DNA of 64,000 nucleotides from Streptomyces sp. H27-H1 (GCF_026627445.1 NZ_JAPNLJ010000010.1:62001-126000); one strand, 5' to 3'; counted from the stretch's first letter, positions 23,574 through 35,170 are shown. Notes: generated by a model not told the origin, from the letters alone. Numbers and translations are program-made.

Positions 23574-24062
23574 TCAGTCGCCCGGGCGGTCGGCCTTGTC
23601 GACGCCGTCCCAGACGTTGGAGTACCAGGGCCGGTCTGTGGCGGCCTGTCCGCCGCGGCGGTGCTCGGCGCCGCCGGCACCGGGGTCGGTCATGATGTAG
23701 CTGATCTCCCCCGGCCGGACGAAGTGCAGGTGCTTGCGCGCCTGCTGCTCGGCGTACGCGTTGTCCTGCCAGCGGGCCTTCTCGTCACGCAGCCGTTCCA
23801 GCCGGTCCCGTGCGGAGACGGCGTCCTTCTGCTGCTTCGCGATCTCCGAGCGCTGGGACACGTACTGACGCATCGGATACGCGAGGGCGACGACCAGAGT
23901 ACAGAGGACGAGCACGAGGAGGGCGGCGCGGCCGGTGAGCCGGCTGCGGCGGACCTGTCTGCGGGACTGCGAGCGGTAGACGTGCGCCGCGGTCCGCTCG
24001 CCCAGCTGCTTGAGCCTGGTCGCGGTCGAGAACGTGGCGAACCGGTCCCGGTTCCCGGCCAT
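23574..24062 (-). CDS. divIC: FtsB/DivIC-type septum formation initiator
   Basis: A 162-residue bitopic cell-division protein. Residues 1-45 are a basic cytoplasmic N-terminus, residues about 46-64 the single membrane span (AALLVLVLCTLVVALAYPM), and 68-105 an extracytoplasmic coiled coil (EIAKQQKDAVSARDRLERLRDEKARW) ending with the characteristic ARKHLHFVRPGE. It forms the trimeric divisome link with FtsL and FtsQ/DivIB. The ATG at 24062 has GGGGAGG upstream. It lies between eno and DUF501-ppx on the same strand. A long Gly/Asp tail is specific to actinobacteria. Confidence 0.93.
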   Translation of the reverse strand: MAGNRDRFATFSTATRLKQLGERTAAHVYRSQSRRQVRRSRLTGRAALLVLVLCTLVVALAYPMRQYVSQRSEIAKQQKDAVSARDRLERLRDEKARWQDNAYAEQQARKHLHFVRPGEISYIMTDPGAGGAEHRRGGQAATDRPWYSNVWDGVDKADRPGD

Positions 24063-24096
24063 TGATCCGCCTCCCCTATATACGCACTACGCAATA

Positions 24097-24133
24097 CGTC
24101 CCCGCACACGGTACGGGACCGAGTGCGGGGACG
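24097..24133 (-). terminator. Hairpin after enolase
   Basis: CGTCCCCGCAC pairs perfectly with 24123-24133 across 15 nt, 46 bp beyond the eno stop on the minus strand. A TATATA word (24078-24083) just downstream could be part of a separate divIC promoter. Confidence 0.75.
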
Positions 24134-24178
24134 TAGGGAGGCTTGCGCCCCTAAAGGACCGTTCAGCCCTTACTGTGC

Positions 24179-25686
<1,508 letters not shown>

Positions 25687-25724
25687 CACTGCCCGGCGCG
25701 AGAGGGGTTGCGCGCCGGGCAGTG
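25687..25724 (-). terminator. 14-bp perfect stem terminator of rpfA
   Basis: 25687-25700 pairs with 25711-25724 across a 10-nt loop, 60 bp after the rpfA stop. Confidence 0.88.
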
Positions 25725-25783
25725 GAATTACGCGGTGGAACGCGTGCGTGCCGGCAGACCGGACGCGCCCGCTCTCACAGGTT

Positions 25784-26690
<907 letters not shown>

Positions 26691-26731
26691 GGAGCCCGCG
26701 GTGGCGAGCGATTCAGAAGGTAGACAGGTCT

Positions 26732-26763
26732 CCCCCCGATGTTCAACGAGGAACATCGGGGGG
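26732..26763 (-). terminator. 12-bp perfect stem with C/G-run arms
   Basis: CCCCCCGATGTT pairs with AACATCGGGGGG across an 8-nt loop. It lies about 155 bp past the stop of the second Rpf gene and just upstream of the riboswitch, so it separates the two transcription units. It could also be the 5' hairpin of the rpfA leader. Confidence 0.75.
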
Positions 26764-26919
26764 AAACGCCCCTACTTGCGCTCCCCGGAAGGGTGTTTGC
26801 GCAGGTGAGGGCGGGGTTTGCGGAACGCTCCGGGCCTGACACGCCAGTTGACCTGAAGAGACACATGTCTCACTTACAGAAAACGGACAATCAGCTGCTT
26901 CCGGGCGCCTTAAGTGCCC

Positions 26920-28089
26920 TTATTGGTGCGATAGATCCAGATTCTGGCCGGGCTTGATCAGGTCGGCGTCGCCGCCGATGAGCTGCTCATTGGCCTCGTA
27001 GAGCGCGTTCCAGCCGCCCGTTACTCCGTTGGCGTCCGCGATCGCCGTCAGGCTGTCGCCCGCCCGCACGGTGTACGTGGGGTCCGACGCGGCATCAGAC
27101 GCGGCGGGCGCCTCGACGGCGGCCGGGCCGCGGTGCTTCCCGCCACCCTCGGTCGCACCGGCCGCCGGAGCGGCCGGGTCGGTGGTGGCGCCGGGGGCCA
27201 CCGGGGCGCCCGGGGCAGTGGACTCGCCGGGCGCGGCCGGAGTCGTCGGGGCCGTGGGATCAACCGGGTTGACCGGATGTGCCGGATTCACCGGAATGCC
27301 CGGGTTCGCCGGATCGGTGGGGTTCGCCGGGTCGGACGGGACCACCGGAGCCGTCGGGTCCGTGGATGGCGGCGTCGGGGTGCCGGGGTCCGTCGGGGCG
27401 GTGGGGTCCGTCGGGCTCGTGGGGCCTGTCGGGCTCGTGGGAGCCGTCGGGCCCGTGGGAGCCGTCGGGTCGCCCGGGAGGCCCGGAGGCGTCTCCGGGA
27501 GGTCCGGCGGGGGCATGACGGGCAGTCCGCTGGAGACGCCGATCGGATAGTCGGGCAGCGGGTCGGACGACGAGGCCGGCGGAGTCGGGGCACCGAAGTC
27601 CGTGGACGAAGAACCGGAACCGCCGTGGGGCATCGCGTCGTCAGGACGGGACGGGGTGGGGGCGAGGGCTTCGGAACCGCTGGGCAGGCCCGGGTCCACC
27701 GAAGCGGCGGGCGCCTCCCGGGTCAGACCGGCCGGCACTCCGCACAGCGGCCAGGCCTGGGGGCCCTGGGAGGCCAGTACCCGCTCGCCCACGGTTATCT
27801 GCTGGGAGCGGCTGGCGAGGTCGGCGCGCTCGGCGAAGTCGAGCCCGCCGGCGTTCTTCCACTGCTCCTGGGTGAACTGCAGCCCGCCGTACGCGCCGCT
27901 GCCGTAGTTGGCGCTCCACGCGCCGCCGCTCTCGCACTCGGCGACCTTGTCCCATGTAGAGGTCTCCGCGGCGCTCGCGCCGGTGGCGGCGAGCAGTGGC
28001 AGGGCGAGTGCGGAGCCGGTGACTCCGGCGGTGACGACAAGTGCGGGCACTTGTCGGGGGCGTCTGTGGCGGCCGTTCCCGGAACGCAT
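26920..28089 (-). CDS. Second Rpf/LysM secreted protein with long Pro-Thr linker
   Basis: A 389-residue exported protein built like rpfA but with a much longer linker. Signal peptide at 1-41 (ALVVTAGVTGSALALPLLAATGASA); Rpf transglycosylase domain about 42-118 (ETSTWDKVAECESGGAWS with catalytic Glu53, GAYGGLQFTQEQW, QAWPLC); a Pro/Thr/Asp/Gly linker of about 210 residues with degenerate PTAPTDP-type repeats; and a C-terminal LysM (about 340-389, RAGDSLTAIADANGV and KPGQNLDLS). The start is ATG at 28089, downstream of a credible promoter. Probably a partner in wall remodelling; unlike rpfA it shows no riboswitch-like leader. Confidence 0.92.
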   Translation of the reverse strand: MRSGNGRHRRPRQVPALVVTAGVTGSALALPLLAATGASAAETSTWDKVAECESGGAWSANYGSGAYGGLQFTQEQWKNAGGLDFAERADLASRSQQITVGERVLASQGPQAWPLCGVPAGLTREAPAASVDPGLPSGSEALAPTPSRPDDAMPHGGSGSSSTDFGAPTPPASSSDPLPDYPIGVSSGLPVMPPPDLPETPPGLPGDPTAPTGPTAPTSPTGPTSPTDPTAPTDPGTPTPPSTDPTAPVVPSDPANPTDPANPGIPVNPAHPVNPVDPTAPTTPAAPGESTAPGAPVAPGATTDPAAPAAGATEGGGKHRGPAAVEAPAASDAASDPTYTVRAGDSLTAIADANGVTGGWNALYEANEQLIGGDADLIKPGQNLDLSHQ

Positions 28090-28127
28090 GAGGCTGCACC
28101 TTTCGCATAACGGCGGGGTAACGGCAG

Positions 28128-28157
28128 AACCTAGCGGCCTTCGAACGCCTGTCACAA
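28128..28157 (-). promoter_or_regulatory. Promoter of the second rpf gene
   Basis: TTGTGA (-35, 28152-28157) and TAGGTT (-10, 28128-28133) with an 18-bp spacer on the minus strand, about 40 bp before the start codon. Fits the HrdB-type consensus. Confidence 0.55.
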
Positions 28158-28192
28158 GTTTGGACGGCAACCGACTACGACTCAGCCCGGTT

Positions 28193-29488
28193 TCACCTAT
28201 TTTGCGGCGCGAACCGGACCGGGAGCGTGCGCAGCCCCCGCATGATGAGCCCGCCGCGCCAGCGCAGCTCCTCGGGCGGCACGGCCAGTTCGAGGTCGGG
28301 CAGCCGCGTCAGCAGGGTCGCGAGCGCGGTCTGCCCTTCGAGCCGGGCCAGCGGGGCGCCGAGGCAGTAATGGATGCCGTGCCCGTATCCGAGGTGCTGG
28401 TTGTCGGTCCGGGAGAGGTCCAGGGTGTCCGGGTCGGCGAACCGTTCCGGGTCGCGGTCGGCGGCCGCCAGGACCACCAGTACCGGATCGCCGGCCGCGA
28501 TGTCCCGGCCGCCGAAGGTGAAGGACTCGGTGGCGAACCGCCAGGTGGCCAGCTCCACGGGGCCGTCGTAGCGCAGCAGCTCCTCCACCCCGGTGGCCAG
28601 CAGTCCGCTCTCGCCGGCCGCGAGGGAGAGCTGGAGGCGTTCGCGCTGCTCCGGGTTCATGAAGAGCGAGTGGACCCCGTTGCCGATGAGGTTGACCGTG
28701 GTCTCGAATCCCGCGAACAACAGGATGAAGGCCATCGCGGTGGCCTCGGCCTCCGTCAGGTGGTCGCCGTGGTCGCTGGCCCGGATCAGATCGGAGATCA
28801 GGTCGTCGCCGAGATCGTCGCGCTTGCGGTGGATGAGCTCGCCGAGATAGGTGCGCATCTGCTTCACCGACCGGGCCACTCCGCCGCGCGGGCCGCCGCC
28901 GTGCCGGATCATCATGCCCGCCCAGTCGCGGAAGTCGTCCTGGTCCTCTCGCGGTACACCGAGCATCTCGCAGATGGCGTAGATGGGGAGCGGGAAGGCG
29001 AACTCGTGGATGAGGTCGGCCTCGCCCTTCTCGCAGAACCCGTCGATGAGGTGGTCGGTGAGCTCCTGCACCCTCGGGGTGAACTCGGCGACCCTGCGCG
29101 GGGTGAACGCCTTCGACACCAGGCGCCGCAACCGGGTGTGGTCCGGCGGGTCGATGTTGAGGAGGTGCGTCATCAGCTCCGCCTTGCGCTCCCCGGGGAT
29201 CCCGGTGCGGCCCTTGGCGTGCGCCGATCCCTCGTGGTTGGCCGGGTTCTTGCTGAGCCGCTGGTCGGCGAGGGCCTGGCGGGCGTCCGCGTACCGGGTG
29301 ACGAGCCAGGCCTCGACCCCGCTGGGGAGCGTGGTGCGGTGCACGGGCGCGTGCTCGCGCAGCCAGGCGTACGCCGGGTACGGGTCGGTCGCGAACTCCC
29401 AGTCGAACAGGGTCGGCGGCGCGGCGGACCCGTCCACGGACTGGTCGGCGGCGGTCTCTTCGGGGGCTGCGGGGGTCTGCTCGTGCAC
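28193..29488 (-). CDS. Cytochrome P450 monooxygenase
   Basis: A 431-residue bacterial class I P450. The I-helix oxygen-binding segment is FILLFAGFETTVN (AGxET), the ExxR is in GVEELLRYDGP, the Arg of the meander is in DRDPERFADPD, and the heme ligand is C375 in GHGIHYCLGAPLARLEG. The usual Phe of the heme loop is replaced by Tyr (LGYGHG). It resembles CYP105/107-type enzymes acting on macrolide, terpenoid or xenobiotic substrates, which is inference. GTG at 29488 is preceded by TACGGT 6 nt upstream, a leaderless-type start. Divergent from the flavohemoglobin-like gene; no ferredoxin is adjacent. Confidence 0.92.
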   Translation of the reverse strand: MHEQTPAAPEETAADQSVDGSAAPPTLFDWEFATDPYPAYAWLREHAPVHRTTLPSGVEAWLVTRYADARQALADQRLSKNPANHEGSAHAKGRTGIPGERKAELMTHLLNIDPPDHTRLRRLVSKAFTPRRVAEFTPRVQELTDHLIDGFCEKGEADLIHEFAFPLPIYAICEMLGVPREDQDDFRDWAGMMIRHGGGPRGGVARSVKQMRTYLGELIHRKRDDLGDDLISDLIRASDHGDHLTEAEATAMAFILLFAGFETTVNLIGNGVHSLFMNPEQRERLQLSLAAGESGLLATGVEELLRYDGPVELATWRFATESFTFGGRDIAAGDPVLVVLAAADRDPERFADPDTLDLSRTDNQHLGYGHGIHYCLGAPLARLEGQTALATLLTRLPDLELAVPPEELRWRGGLIMRGLRTLPVRFAPQNR

Positions 29489-29565
29489 CCGGAGACCGTA
29501 TCCCGCCCTCTGCCCCTCACCCCATATAGGTCCTTTGCCGCGGCTGTCCGTAGATCGGCTCTGGC

Positions 29566-29596
29566 TTGACCTGACGTTCCCCGGCATTCCTACTTT
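29566..29596 (+). promoter_or_regulatory. Promoter of the flavohemoglobin-like gene
   Basis: TTGACC (29566-29571) and TACTTT (29591-29596) with a 19-bp spacer; the start GTG lies 7 nt after the -10, so the mRNA is probably leaderless. Spacer is slightly long. Confidence 0.55.
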
Positions 29597-29603
29597 CGGT
29601 TTT

Positions 29604-30821
29604 GTGGATGTGAGGATCTTGAAAAGCAGTTTCGCGGTGGTGGAGAGACGGGCCGAGCACGCGGTCAAGTTCTTCTACTCCCACCTGTTCTGGCACAACC
29701 CCGGAGTCCGTGAGCTCTTCCCGGCCTCCCTCGAGGACATGGAGCGACAGCGGGACCGGCTCTTCGCCGCGCTCACACATGTGATCGCCCACCTGGAGAA
29801 CGAGACGCTCGTCCCCTATCTCCGCGACCTCGGACGCGACCACCGCAAGTTCATGGTGGGGCCCGAGCACTACGCGGCCGTGGGCACCAGCCTCATCGCC
29901 GCCCTCGCCGAGACGTCCGGGAGCGCCTGGCACCCCCAGGCGGAAAAGGCCTGGTCAGAGGCGTACCAGTTCATCGCTGACGCGATGATGGACGGCGCCG
30001 CACTCAGCGAGGAACCGCCCTGGTGGGACGCGGAAGTGGTACGCCACCTGCTGTACGGGCAGGACATCGCCGTCCTCACCCTCCGCCCGCGAGCCGCCTT
30101 CGTCCATCTCCCCGGCCAGTACGCGAGCGTGAGCAGCGACCGGGTGCCGACGACCTGGCGGACGTACTCCCTGGGGAACGCGCCCCGCGCCGACGGGACG
30201 CTCGACCTGCACGTCAGCCGGATCGAGGGCGGCCGCCTCAGCACGGCCCTGGTCCGCGATACGCAGCCGGGGGACGTGCTGCGGCTCGGCGCGGCCGGCG
30301 GGCAGATGACCTTCCGCCGCGAGGACCGCCCGGTCAGCCTCATAGCCGCCGGCACGGGCTGGGCCCCGGTCCGCGCCATGCTGGAGGACCTGGCGGAACA
30401 CCCTCCCGATCAGGACGTACGGCTCTTCGTGGTCGCGCGGGACGCCGCCCACCTCTACGACCGCCCGCTCATCGACCAGTGCGCGGCCGCCTTCGACTGG
30501 CTGAGCGTCACCTACATCACCCCCGCCCCCGGTCAGCACCGCAACGAGGCCACCGGCCGGCTGGCGACCGCGCTCAGCAACCGCGGGCTCTGGCCCGACC
30601 AGGACGTCTACCTCAGCGGTCCGCCGCAGTTCATCCAGGAGACCTCGCACCTCCTGGAGGGACTCGGCGCGCGCCCCGACCGGATCTTCTACGACTCCGT
30701 ACCTGCCGGCGGCAGGGGCCAGGACGACGGAGAGCGGCCGATGGGCTTCGGCGAGTGGTTCCTGAACCGGCCGGCCCCGCACTGGCACAACCCGTCGGGC
30801 CGCGCGCCCCGGGAGTTGTGA
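29604..30821 (+). CDS. Globin-FAD/NAD reductase protein (flavohemoglobin-like)
   Basis: A 405-residue two-domain protein. Residues 1-135 are a globin: EHAVKFFYSHLFWHNPGVRELFP, then DHRKFMVGPEHYAAVG, matching the proximal-His and PEHY region of flavohemoglobins. Residues 140-245 are the FAD domain with RTYSLGNAP (RxYS), and 255-370 the NAD domain with IAAGTGWAPVRAML and DVYLSGPPQFI. A 35-residue C-terminal tail is extra. Canonical members detoxify NO to nitrate. Actinobacterial type II versions differ in heme and flavin contacts and their reaction is less certain. GTG at 29604 was chosen by the promoter distance; a second GTG (29610) is possible. Divergent from the P450. Confidence 0.88.
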   Translation: MDVRILKSSFAVVERRAEHAVKFFYSHLFWHNPGVRELFPASLEDMERQRDRLFAALTHVIAHLENETLVPYLRDLGRDHRKFMVGPEHYAAVGTSLIAALAETSGSAWHPQAEKAWSEAYQFIADAMMDGAALSEEPPWWDAEVVRHLLYGQDIAVLTLRPRAAFVHLPGQYASVSSDRVPTTWRTYSLGNAPRADGTLDLHVSRIEGGRLSTALVRDTQPGDVLRLGAAGGQMTFRREDRPVSLIAAGTGWAPVRAMLEDLAEHPPDQDVRLFVVARDAAHLYDRPLIDQCAAAFDWLSVTYITPAPGQHRNEATGRLATALSNRGLWPDQDVYLSGPPQFIQETSHLLEGLGARPDRIFYDSVPAGGRGQDDGERPMGFGEWFLNRPAPHWHNPSGRAPREL

Positions 30822-30855
30822 AGCGGAAGCCGTGGCGGCCTCCCGCTGCCGGAGG

Positions 30856-31845
30856 CTACTCGCCGACGCCCTCGGCCGCACGGATCGCGTCCCGGTAGGA
30901 GCGGGCCGCCGCGCGCAGCGCGGTCTCGGGGTCGGTCCCCGCCGCCTCGGCACGCGCCGCCAGTTCCAGCAGTTCGTACCCGACCCCGTCCCCGCGGGGC
31001 AGTTCCACGGGCACCGCCCCCGCACGGGCGCGGCCCGCCAGCTTGGCCGCGAGTGCGAGACCGGGCTGGCCGAGCGGGATCCCGTCGGTCACCGATTCCC
31101 GCTGCTTCTCCACCTGCTTGGTGCGCTGCCAGTGCTCGTTCACGTCCTCGGGGGTCTTCGCCGTGGCGTCGCCGAAGACGTGCGGGTGCCGGTGGATCAG
31201 CTTCTCGACGAGGGCTCCGGCCACGTCGTCGATGGAGAACGGCTCGTCCTCTTCACCGGGGCCGCCCTCCTGTGCGATGCGCGCGTGGAAGACCACTTGG
31301 AGCAGGACGTCCCCGAGTTCCTCGCGCAGTTCTTCGCGGTCCCCGTCCTCGATGGCCTCGACCAGTTCGTACGCCTCCTCGATGGCGTACTTCACCAGCC
31401 CCTCGTGCGTCTGCTCCGAGGTCCAGGGGCATTCGCGCCGGACCCGGTCCATGACCTGGACGAGGTCGATCAGGCGTGCGCCCGGCAGATCGTACGAACC
31501 GGGCAGCAGCTCCAGGTCCGGCACGGCGACCCGGCCCGATCCGGCGAAGCGGGACAGCCCGTCGGTGAGCCGCCGGTCGCCCTCCCCGCTCAGCAGGACG
31601 ACGACCGTGCGCCCGCCGGCGCACTCCTCGATCAGCGACTGCGCGTCCGGGGCCTCCAGTGCCACGTCGACACCCGCCTCACGCAGGTATGGGAGCTGGG
31701 CGTGGCCGGGGTCGGCGCACAGCACCCGGTCCGCGGCGTGCAGGGTCTGCCAGGCCGGCCAGGACAGCACGCCGGGGGCTACCCGGTGGCTCGTGGTCAG
31801 CAGCACGATGCGGCCGGTGGGCTCGGAGGACACGTCGTCAGTCAC
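30856..31845 (-). CDS. mazG: MazG nucleoside triphosphate pyrophosphohydrolase
   Basis: A 329-residue protein. The region 1-120 resembles the truncated methyltransferase-like N-domain seen in YabN-type MazG proteins (GRIVLLTTSHRVAPGVLSWPAW). Residues about 125-245 are the MazG core: LIDLVQVMDRVRRECPWTSEQTHEGL, then EEAYELVEAIEDGD and EELGDVLLQVVFHA, giving the EExxE and ExxD metal ligands. A second helical half follows. MazG hydrolyses dNTPs and NTPs to monophosphates and helps clear oxidised nucleotides or limit ppGpp. Start GTG at 31845. Next to the SurA-like lipoprotein gene, same strand, 30 bp apart. Confidence 0.92.
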   Translation of the reverse strand: MTDDVSSEPTGRIVLLTTSHRVAPGVLSWPAWQTLHAADRVLCADPGHAQLPYLREAGVDVALEAPDAQSLIEECAGGRTVVVLLSGEGDRRLTDGLSRFAGSGRVAVPDLELLPGSYDLPGARLIDLVQVMDRVRRECPWTSEQTHEGLVKYAIEEAYELVEAIEDGDREELREELGDVLLQVVFHARIAQEGGPGEEDEPFSIDDVAGALVEKLIHRHPHVFGDATAKTPEDVNEHWQRTKQVEKQRESVTDGIPLGQPGLALAAKLAGRARAGAVPVELPRGDGVGYELLELAARAEAAGTDPETALRAAARSYRDAIRAAEGVGE

Positions 31846-31875
31846 CCTCCGAACCTACCTCCCCGCAGAACCGTG

Positions 31876-32496
31876 TCAGGCGCCGGCCGGAGGCTGCTCG
31901 GGCCGGGTGACCTGGGTGATCCAGGGGGTCGCGTGCTCGCCGAGGGTGACTCGCTGGGCGTCCCAGACGCCGTAGCGCGGGTTGACCTGGATGCCGAGCT
32001 TGGACGCGGCCTTCGACGCGGGCTCGGCGAGCTTGCCCTCGCCGTACTTGGCGTTCAGTTTTTCGAAGAGCACCTGATCACGGACCCAGCGGTCGATCTG
32101 GTCGGGGGCGACGGCCGCCTTCTGCAGGATCGCCTCCTCGAAGGCCGCAGCCCCGCGGTTGCCCTCGTCGTACGCCTTGCGGGCGTCCTGGAGCTCCTTG
32201 GGGGTGACGGTGATCCCGGCGTCCTCGGCCATCCGGTCGAGGATCCGGCTCTGCAGCATCGTGCTGAGTTTGACCCGGTCGAGCTGGGGGACGGCCGCGA
32301 TGAGTTCGGCCGCGTGTTCGGAACGGTTCTGCGCGGTGCGGACGTCCTTCACCTGGGCCTGGAGCGCGGAGGTGGTGATCCGTTCGCCGCCGATCACTGC
32401 CGCGGTGCCGGGGCGGGCTTCGCCCGAGCACGCGGACAGGAGAGGGGCCGCCAGGAGCAGGGCGGCGGAGACGGAGAGCGCTGTGCGACGGTGCAA
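31876..32496 (-). CDS. SurA-N-domain lipoprotein
   Basis: A 206-residue lipoprotein. The signal peptide ends in lipobox LLSAC with Cys23 as the lipidated residue. The remainder is a SurA-N-like helical chaperone domain: VIGGERITTSALQAQVKDV at the start, LQSRILDRMAEDAGITVTPKE, and AILQKAAVAPDQIDRWVRDQ. No PPIase parvulin domain follows, so it probably acts as a chaperone or as an anchor for folding exported proteins. The start is TTG at 32496 with GGAGG 5 nt upstream. Same strand as mazG and 30 bp upstream, likely one transcript. Confidence 0.9.
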   Translation of the reverse strand: MHRRTALSVSAALLLAAPLLSACSGEARPGTAAVIGGERITTSALQAQVKDVRTAQNRSEHAAELIAAVPQLDRVKLSTMLQSRILDRMAEDAGITVTPKELQDARKAYDEGNRGAAAFEEAILQKAAVAPDQIDRWVRDQVLFEKLNAKYGEGKLAEPASKAASKLGIQVNPRYGVWDAQRVTLGEHATPWITQVTRPEQPPAGA

Positions 32497-32672
32497 AGGA
32501 GCCTCCAGGGCCGGGAGATTGTGCTTCGGTGCACAAGGGCCGTGCGGTGATCGATGTTATGCAGTCGAAGTGATCGGAGCCACTGGTTCGACCAACGATT
32601 CCGGGGGTGTTGGGGTTCGCGTCCACCGATGGCCACCCTTCGGCCCATCGGCGCTGCCAGGGTCGGCCCACC

Positions 32673-35042
32673 ATGTCGACACCACACCGCTCCCCGCGCC
32701 GCCCCGCTCTGCCCGGCCCGGCGCTCGCCGCCCTGGTCACGGTGGTGGCCGTGTGCGCCGGAGACGCCGTGGCGCGCGTCTTCCCCTACGGGCCGCGCCA
32801 CCGCAGCATCAACGACCTCGGCAATCAGTTCGTGCCCTTCCACGCACACCTGTGGGACCTGCTGCACGGGCGCGCCCGGGGCGGACTCGTGCTGAACTGG
32901 CAGTCCGGGTACGGGAGCAGCTTCCTGCCCGACTTCGGGACCTATCTGACCAGCCCGTTCGCGCTCTTGGTGGGGCTGTTCCCGCGCCAGGACATCGACC
33001 TCGCGGTGTACGTGGTCACCGTGCTCAAGACGGCGGCCGCCGGGGCGGCGATGGCCTGGCTGCTGCGCACCCAGCGGCCCGGGCCCGCATGGGCGGCGGG
33101 GCTGCTCGGGGCCTCGTACGCGCTGTGCGGCTGGTCGGTGATCGAGGCCTCCTACAACCCGATGTGGCTCGACGGGCTGATCGCCTTCCCGCTCCTGTGT
33201 CTGACGGGTGAGTGGGCGCTGCGCTCGCGCCGGCCGGCGGCGGCCGCGGTGGTGGTGGCGCTCTGCTGGACGGCGAACTTCTACACCGCCTACATGGCGA
33301 CGCTGGGCGCGGTCCTGGTACTGCTGGTCCGGTTGTTCCTCGCCCGGGAGGGCGCGGCGCAGCGGGTACGGGTCCTCGCGCGGGCGGCCCTGACCACCGT
33401 GCTGGGCGTCGCCCTGTCGATGCCGGTGCTCCTGCCGCTCTTCCTCAGCTCGAAGCAGGCCTACCCGGGGTGGTTCAAGCCGTTCGAGCCGGTGGCGACC
33501 CAGGACCTGCTGGCCCGGCTGCTGCCCGCCACGTACTCCTTCTCCTCCCCCGCCCTGTTCATCGGCACCGGGACCCTGCTGCTGGCGGCGGCCCTGCCCT
33601 TCCACCGGGCCGTGCCGGGGCGGGAGCGGCTGCTGTGGACCGGGCTCGTCCTGCTGGTGGCGCTGTCCTTGCAGTGGATGCCGACGCACCTGGCCTGGCA
33701 CCTCTTCGCGACTCCCAACGGCAGCCCGTACCGGCAGACCTTCGTGCTGGCCGGGATCGTGGTGATGGCCGCCTGGGCGGGGCTGTCGGCGGGGCCGCCG
33801 GGGGCGCGGGCGCTGGCGGGCGGGGCGGCGGCCCTGGCGGTCGTCCTGCTCGCGGCGAGCCGGAGCCCGCTGGCGACTCCGTGGGCCCTCGGCCTCTTCG
33901 GCGGCGGCCTGGCCCTGGCGGGCGCCGCCTGGTGGGCGCTGCGCCACCGGCGCCTGGTCCTGCCGGCGGTGGGCGTGCTGGCGCTGGTCCTGCTGGCCCA
34001 GGCTGCGGCGACCACCGCCCACGGGCATCGGGGCAAGCTGGCGGGGCTGGACGACTACCCCGTCTGGGGCGCGGCCCACGCGGCGCGCGCCCGTGCCCTG
34101 GCGGGCGCCGAGGGCTGGCCCGCGTACCGCACGGACGCCGGGCGGCCGGCGCTGACCGGCAACGACCCGATGCTGCTGGGCGGGGAGGGCGGCGCGTACT
34201 ACAGCAGCCACACCCCGGACCTGTTCACGCGGACCATGGCGGCCCTCGGGGCGGGCTGGACCTCGCGCGGCCGCAATGTGCAGAGCCTCGACAACCCGGT
34301 GACGGACGCCGTCTTCTCGGTCGGCGCCCGCCTGCGCCCCGACGGCACGGTCGCCCGCACCGAGGTCCCCCCGCTGGTCACGGTCCGTGCGGCGGGCCCG
34401 AAGCCGGTCTACGGGGCTTCGCCCTTCGCCAACCAGGAACTCCTGCTGGGGGCCAAGGTCTACGAGGACCCGGTCTCCCCCGGCGTCTGCCGCGCGGGTA
34501 CGGAGGCCTTCCTGTGGGCCCCGGAGTACAACGCGACGGCCCGCCGTGCGGACGGCCCGTCCTTCCGCCTGAACGCCAACCCCCCGCGCAACAGGGCGGC
34601 CCTGCAGCCCCTGGGCGTCTCGCACGGCCAGCCCTCGCAGCTGGTCTTCGACGCCGCCGCCCCGGCGCACTGGGAACTCTCCTGCCTGGACCGCCCCCGC
34701 CTGACGGCGGCGGTCGCACAGCTCCGCGCCACGGCGGCGGTGTCGTTCCGGGTCGACTCCTCGGGGATCCGCGCCACCCTCCCGCCGGGCAGCCGGGGCA
34801 CGGCGGTCCTCTCGGCCCCGGCGATCGCAGGCTGGACCTGCAACGGGCGCCCGGCCGCCACCCGTCTGGGCCTGGTGTCGATCCCCTTGGATGGCCGCAC
34901 CACGACACTCACGTGCACGTTCCGCCCGCCGGGGCTGGCGGCGGGGCTGGCGGTGGCGGGGGTGGCTCTGCTGGGCCTCCTGGTCTTCTGGCGGACGAGG
35001 TGCCCGGGACCCGGCGGTCGCCGATCTCCGTTGCGGTCCTGA
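32673..35042 (+). CDS. YfhO-family polytopic membrane protein
   Basis: A 789-residue protein. From residue 15 to about 480 it holds about 12-14 membrane segments, with a conserved N-terminal external loop INDLGNQFVPFHAHLWDLL and the SGYGSSFLPDF segment typical of YfhO/GT-C-like proteins. From about 485 to 760 a large soluble extracytoplasmic domain follows, then a last membrane span near 762-780 (AAGLAVAGVALLGLLVFW). YfhO in Bacillus glycosylates lipoteichoic acid or wall polymers using lipid-linked sugars; a similar role in glycosylation of wall polymers is plausible. The ATG at 32673 has no strong ribosome site. Divergent from the lipoprotein gene. Confidence 0.88.
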   Translation: MSTPHRSPRRPALPGPALAALVTVVAVCAGDAVARVFPYGPRHRSINDLGNQFVPFHAHLWDLLHGRARGGLVLNWQSGYGSSFLPDFGTYLTSPFALLVGLFPRQDIDLAVYVVTVLKTAAAGAAMAWLLRTQRPGPAWAAGLLGASYALCGWSVIEASYNPMWLDGLIAFPLLCLTGEWALRSRRPAAAAVVVALCWTANFYTAYMATLGAVLVLLVRLFLAREGAAQRVRVLARAALTTVLGVALSMPVLLPLFLSSKQAYPGWFKPFEPVATQDLLARLLPATYSFSSPALFIGTGTLLLAAALPFHRAVPGRERLLWTGLVLLVALSLQWMPTHLAWHLFATPNGSPYRQTFVLAGIVVMAAWAGLSAGPPGARALAGGAAALAVVLLAASRSPLATPWALGLFGGGLALAGAAWWALRHRRLVLPAVGVLALVLLAQAAATTAHGHRGKLAGLDDYPVWGAAHAARARALAGAEGWPAYRTDAGRPALTGNDPMLLGGEGGAYYSSHTPDLFTRTMAALGAGWTSRGRNVQSLDNPVTDAVFSVGARLRPDGTVARTEVPPLVTVRAAGPKPVYGASPFANQELLLGAKVYEDPVSPGVCRAGTEAFLWAPEYNATARRADGPSFRLNANPPRNRAALQPLGVSHGQPSQLVFDAAAPAHWELSCLDRPRLTAAVAQLRATAAVSFRVDSSGIRATLPPGSRGTAVLSAPAIAGWTCNGRPAATRLGLVSIPLDGRTTTLTCTFRPPGLAAGLAVAGVALLGLLVFWRTRCPGPGGRRSPLRS

Positions 35043-35136
35043 GACCCGTACGGGGCGGAGCGGCAAGGTGTGCGGACTCGTTGACTATTCCCCGGGAGCG
35101 CGGCAATTGCCGTCACTGCTGCCGTCAGACACCGAA

Positions 35137-35170
35137 GAGGCCCCACCGGAAGCACATCCGGTGGGGCCTC
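35137..35170. terminator. 14-bp perfect stem between converging genes
   Basis: 35137-35150 pairs with 35157-35170 across AGCACA. Lies between the YfhO stop and the candidate immunity gene stop; serves both strands. Confidence 0.9.
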
